A stretch of 64,000 nucleotides of DNA. It comes from Notospermus geniculatus. Its lineage: Eukaryota > Nemertea > Pilidiophora > Heteronemertea > Lineidae. The DNA lies in the NCBI GenBank assembly GCA_002633025.1, contig NMRB01000862.1, positions 58,547 to 122,546 of the forward strand, written 5' to 3'. Below are positions 60,476 to 64,000 of the stretch, piece by piece; positions within the stretch are counted from its first letter, which is position 1; every line of letters begins with the position of its first letter. The position numbers and the translations under genes were made by a program. The notes beneath the pieces were generated by a model that saw nothing but the letters and a program-made list of their open reading frames with translations, searched no databases and had not been told where the DNA came from.

Positions 60476-60545
60476 CCCCTTAGTGCTGGCGATTGATGCC
60501 TCATGCGAGGGTCCGTGGGTTCGAATCTGGGAGGAAGCAATGTCT
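60476..60545 (+). repeat. tRNA-like SINE head
   Basis: GTCCGTGGGTTCGAATCTGG carries a perfect B box. The A-box region GCGTGCTGCCCCTTAGTGC is weak. The downstream AAGCAATGTCTTTCA also occurs at about 59070, so it is a dispersed element. Confidence 0.4.
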
Positions 60546-60604
60546 TTCACCTTAGAGACCCGATTTCTATTTCATATTATTATCCCACATCGTATTCATT
60601 TCAT

Positions 60605-60923
60605 TTAAAGGGAGACATCCGAAAGATATTGCCCGGCGGGCACTTTCTGTTTTTGTTTTGATCAGCGCAGTGTCACCGTTGATTAACAGACGGCGCTGTG
60701 CGTTATGGCACAGGCCCCTGGAGAGCTATCAGTGAGTTTAGAACACGTATCTAACCAAACAACGCTAGTTTGGTTAGATACGTGTTCTAAACTCACTGAT
60801 AGCTCTCCAGGGGCCTGTGCTATAACGCACAGCGCCATCTGTTAATCAACGGTGACACTACGCTAACCAAAACAAAAACTAAGAGTGCCCGCCTGGCAAT
60901 ATCTTTCGGATGTCTCCCTTTAA
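60605..60923. mobile_element. TTAA-flanked palindromic element, AGGGAGACATCC ends
   Basis: TTAA at 60605-60608 and 60920-60923. The 311-bp interior is almost wholly a palindrome with ~150-bp arms (GAAAGATATTGCCCG, AACACGTATCTAACCAAAC) and a centre near 60762. Few mismatches, hence young. Confidence 0.8.
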
Positions 60924-60939
60924 CCTGCCGTTTCTTCAG

Positions 60940-61201
60940 AATTTTTATCTCGCACTGAATGAGGGATGCATGAAGCCATTTGCGAACATGCATGCTATTG
61001 GGGGCAGAATGGCAATCAAAAAGAATGGTTTGATGAAATGGACGAGAGAAGACTGCCGCCACTACTGTTCTATAACTCCAACATGCCTTGCTGTCGACGT
61101 GGGTGTCTCCAGTCGATGCTTCGAGCATACTCAATGTAGACAGAGAAAATTTATGCGGTGGGGCAAAATAATTCAGTATTTGAAAGTAAAGAGTTGCCAA
61201 G
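60940..61201 (+). CDS. Possible PAN/apple-like exon of an unknown gene
   Basis: A good acceptor (CCGTTTCTTCAG ending at 60939) and donor (AAG then GTATGG at 61202) frame 87 open codons: EGCMKPFANMHAIGGRM, then WTREDCRHYCSITPTCLAVD, SSRCFEH and VKSCQ. The spacing C-x3-C-x5-C-x9-C and the CFEH end recall PAN/apple domains, which bind proteins or sugars outside the cell. It ends in phase 1. No other exon of the gene is visible, so it may be isolated or spurious. Confidence 0.42.
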
Positions 61202-61275
61202 GTATGGTACATGTGAGAATTTGGCATTTCCCATGAATATGTCTCCGACAACTGATTTTTCAGTTCAATCAGGAA

Positions 61276-61361
61276 CATTAGCCCCGTTTGCACTGAGCAA
61301 AATTAACCGTGCTCGGACCGGTCCGAGCACGGATCGCCAAAAAATGGCAAGTGTAAACGGG
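61276..61361. mobile_element. Short hairpin, GCCCCGTTTGCACT ends
   Basis: GCCCCGTTTGCACT and AGTGTAAACGGG enclose CCGTGCTCGGACCGGTCCGA. Related to 52083-52686. Confidence 0.6.
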
Positions 61362-61630
61362 ACAAGCGTGCCAGGAACGGTTCCAAAGCGAACCGTGCTG
61401 AGACCAACAGTTGGAGGTGATCTCGGACCGCACATGCGCGAATTATGAATGACGTCAGTAGCGGGAATTTTTGAGTGATTTTCCATGGAGGCATCCATAT
61501 TGTTGTTGTCGTCGTTTGATTTTTTGTTTGATTTTCGTACCTCCAATCGACTGAAGGGACTGGAGAACTCACACACGGCTTTGACACGGATCTGGAAAAA
61601 CACGGGTATTTCCAACAGGTGTAACCGTAG
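61362..61630. other. Spacer
   Basis: Nothing recognised. Confidence 0.4.
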
Positions 61631-62153
61631 CTATTAGAGAGGATGCGCAGCGTCCCGACTCCCACTCCCACTCCGAGGTGACACCCTTTTTGCGTCTTAC
61701 GTCATCAATTACTGCAGGGGTTTCCCGGTGAAGTCGGTCGGAAAAACGAGTTGAAAGCATCGAAGTCGTAAGTGGTTTCCCACTTGCTTTTTCTCTTGTT
61801 TGAGCAGGTGTTAAATATGATTAAGGTTCACATAGCATTCTTTGAACATTATTCTGGAAACACTGATCCCTTTTATCGGGATGGAGGGTGCTGAACACAT
61901 CAAATTTACGTGTTTTTTTGGTGTGCCAAAATCGTGAAAAAAGGCGGCGTAGGCGCGCTACAGTATGGCCTACTGATCCATGACGTTGGTTGGGGACCAC
62001 TGCGTGAAGGACGACGTCATGTGACGTCGCCCACGTCGTAATCACTTCACGTCTTGCGCAACCTGAAAAACGACGCTACGAGTTCCGAGAACGACTCCGA
62101 GACCAACTCGGAGTGGGAGTGGGAGTCGTGACGCTGCGCATCCTCTCTATTAT
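61631..62153. mobile_element. Inverted-repeat element, AGAGAGGATGCGCAGCGTC ends
   Basis: 61631-61680 (GACTCCCACTCCCACTCCGA) is inverted at 62094-62153. One end recurs alone at 52018-52083. Confidence 0.7.
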
Positions 62154-62860
62154 CTCTAGTACATTTGTGAAGAAGTGTGCTGTAAGGCTCCTTTTACATA
62201 GAAGTATGCAGTATACGGTATACGAAAACGCCGGTTAACTATGGCTTTACGGTCGTGAATCCATTTGAAGCCTTTGCTCACCGGCGTTTTCTTATAAAGG
62301 AAGCCTAAAGACATAGTAGGGAGGTTAAGCGGACCCATCGTTCAGTTTTTGATAAAACCACCAAATTTGGCAGAGATGTTATTTTGGCCACATGTTTTAA
62401 TTTCAGGACGGGAGCCCCGACGAAATCGCCGCCTAGTGGAATTTGAAGGGTTCAAACTGAGTGGAACTGACTTCGTCATTGTATTTTGTTGCATTTTGTG
62501 TTACTTTCCATAAAATATGTCATTTCTTATTACACTACGCATGAAAACAATAAACAACATGTTTATCTGATTCCGAGTCACCATGTTTCTATCTGTTGGT
62601 AATACATTTATAGGGTCTAAACCCAACCATTAAAAGTTACCTGTACACTGGTTTCTATTCTCCTGTACAAAGCTCAGTTCTTGGGTCCAAAATGGCCGCC
62701 ATTTTGAAATCCAAGACGGCGGCCACTAGGGGCAATTTCGTTGGGGTTCTCGTCCTGAAATTAAAGGTATTGAACCAGTCTCCGACGGTGCCAAATTTGG
62801 TGCTTTTATCAACAAGTGAACGATTCGCCCAATTTTTGGAGCTTAGCCTCCTTACTAACG
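62154..62860. other. Spacer with two repeat fragments
   Basis: 62185-62312 is related to the 19427-19512 element (CGTATACCGTATAC words, inverted). 62592-62690 (GGTAATACATTTATAGGGTC, CTCCTGTACAAAGCTCAG) is an inverted relative of 47085-47180. Confidence 0.5.
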
Positions 62861-62861
62861 C

Positions 62862-64000
62862 CGAATGGGTCAATGTCGTCCTGGGTATACCTTATGTTTA
62901 GGCCACGGTTAGTATATCCTTTGGTTTACGGGCATAAAGATTTTGAGCCCAGGTACGGAGGACGGAATAAAAATAAAAAAAAACTTCAGTTCATTTTTTT
63001 CATTTTCAGCTTCAGAATGACAGGTTAGACAAATCGGAGGAAATAAAAAACCAAATAAATTCTTTATAATGCCTCTTTTCTGCTTCTTTCCGTCCTCGCT
63101 GCCGGGAAATAGACATACGCCAGTTGGTTTTGTTTATTTTTAGCTGTCGTGACTGCTGAAATCAAGGTCGGCGGGAATAAAAACAACTCCATTTATTTGT
63201 TTTTTTGTCAGAAGACCTCATTTGAACTTCGGCGGAAATAAAACAAACTGATTTTCCCAATTTTATTTTTTTTTCGGAATGGCATTTTGCCACGTCGGCG
63301 GGCCCGTAAACCAAAGAATAAAAAAAGTGTGGCCAATACCTAGGATCATCCTGGGTAATCCTTTTCTTTACCCAGGACGGCCCTGGGTAAACATAAGGAT
63401 CCTTAACTTTACCCAGATTGGAGTTCCCGAGTGGTGTAGTGAGGTTGATATTCAGCGTAAATCATGAAATGAAGGGTAGCCTCGAACTAGGCCTATAGTT
63501 CCTAAGTCCTTGAGAATTTACTATCGGTTCCTTTTGAAAAGTTGTAGGGATTGGTCTTTTCTCCCTATTCCACACCCCGGAGGAGGTATAGCGGTAATTT
63601 TCAGCCCTTTCGAGTTATGATCGTACTGCATGTTGTGCAAAAAGTAAATTCATGAAAATGCACACGGATCATACATGTTCTACCTAGGCCTATCGCTCCT
63701 AAGTCCTTGAGAATTTACTATCGGTCCCTTTTGAAAAGTTGTAGGGATTTGTCTCGTCTTCCTATTGCAAACCCCGGAGGAGGTATAGCGGTAATTTTCA
63801 GCCCTTTTTAGCAATGATCCTACTGCATGTTCTCTGCCGAAAGAGACGCACGTACAGCATGATTCGGCGGGAACTCCCAAGCTGGGTAAAGTTAAGGATC
63901 CTTATGTTTACCCAGGATGATCCTGGGTAAAGAAAATGATTACCCAGGATAATCCTGGGTAAACATAAGGTATACCCAGGACGACATTGACCCATTCAGC
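62862..64000. mobile_element. Foldback with CCCAGGATGATCCTGGGTA-type arms
   Basis: 62862-62902 plus 63336-63430 is inverted at 63865-64000. The arms consist of CCTGGGTA palindromic words and CATAAGGATCCTTAACTTTA. The interior has two direct ~120-bp copies (63490-63600 and 63700-63810) with TCCTTGAGAATTTACTATCG. The window ends at its right edge. Confidence 0.75.
62903..63335. mobile_element. Nested element with GGAATAAAA words, TA target
   Basis: Ends GGCCACGG...TTTGGTTTACGGGC and complement (63301-63334). The interior has GGCGGGAATAAAAACAA and CGGAATAAAAATAAA words with inverted partners. The intact opposite arm (near 63955) shows the unfilled GTTTACCCAGG target. Confidence 0.7.

Noticed and set aside
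60820-61293. 157-residue open frame on the minus strand
   Set aside because: It crosses the palindromic TTAA element and shadows the PAN-like exon; no motif.
1-64000. CRISPR arrays, bacterial operons or viral genomes
   Set aside because: Repeats lack regular spacers, coding is intron-split and mobile elements are animal types. Nothing prokaryotic is seen.

Overview
This looks like nuclear DNA from an invertebrate animal, in a draft assembly (N runs at 16075-16143 and 32381-32387, single N at 37190, 45701 and 48265). Coding sequence is sparse, introns have GT/AG borders, and the elements include BEL/Pao and LTR retroelements, non-LTR retroelements, tRNA-derived SINEs, Tc1/mariner, Harbinger and very many foldback elements. 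The frequent AGGCCTAC words and the foldback elements with tandem-repeat arms resemble what is known from sea urchins (TU elements) and other marine deuterostomes. The species cannot be fixed from the sequence alone.

The main cellular gene runs on the + strand from 1761 to 32726. Six exons (1761-1925, 2221-2363, 14279-14365, 14534-14694, 32093-32181, 32642-32726) have AG/GT borders and five matching splice phases. They read as one 242-residue C-terminal part of a choline/ethanolamine-kinase-like (aminoglycoside phosphotransferase fold) protein, with HVDANPTN and DFD motifs. The N-terminal lobe must lie left of the window. Two introns, 11.9 kb and 17.4 kb, are almost wholly made of mobile DNA. 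Other cellular candidates are weaker: a signal-anchor first exon at 33415, a PAN/apple-like exon at 60940-61201 and a very weak globin-like start at 49048.

Region by region: 1-1.7 kb holds inverted repeats and a degenerate repeat array. The 2.4-14.3 kb intron holds foldback elements, a dead mariner with nested insertions, TTAA-flanked elements and a possible solo LTR. The 14.7-32.1 kb intron holds a GAGCCAA foldback, a Harbinger remnant, a SINE unit, a frameshifted BEL/Pao element and a large foldback made of ~125-bp repeats whose arms carry a MITE, SINE, LTR element and LINE. The 33-48 kb region holds more foldback, TTAA and Tc1-like elements. The 48-64 kb region holds GGACT-, TAAGAA-, GTCAGGA- and CCTGGGTA-type foldback arrays, a LINE reverse transcriptase broken by a TA-flanked MITE, and several tRNA-like SINE heads.

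The outstanding theme is a shared architecture. A dozen or so elements have long inverted arms built from short degenerate tandem repeats, and the repeat unit differs from element to element. For several insertions the empty target site can be read elsewhere in the same window, so target duplications can be inferred directly (TTAA, AT, TA, 5 bp; a 9-bp duplication is seen directly at one more).
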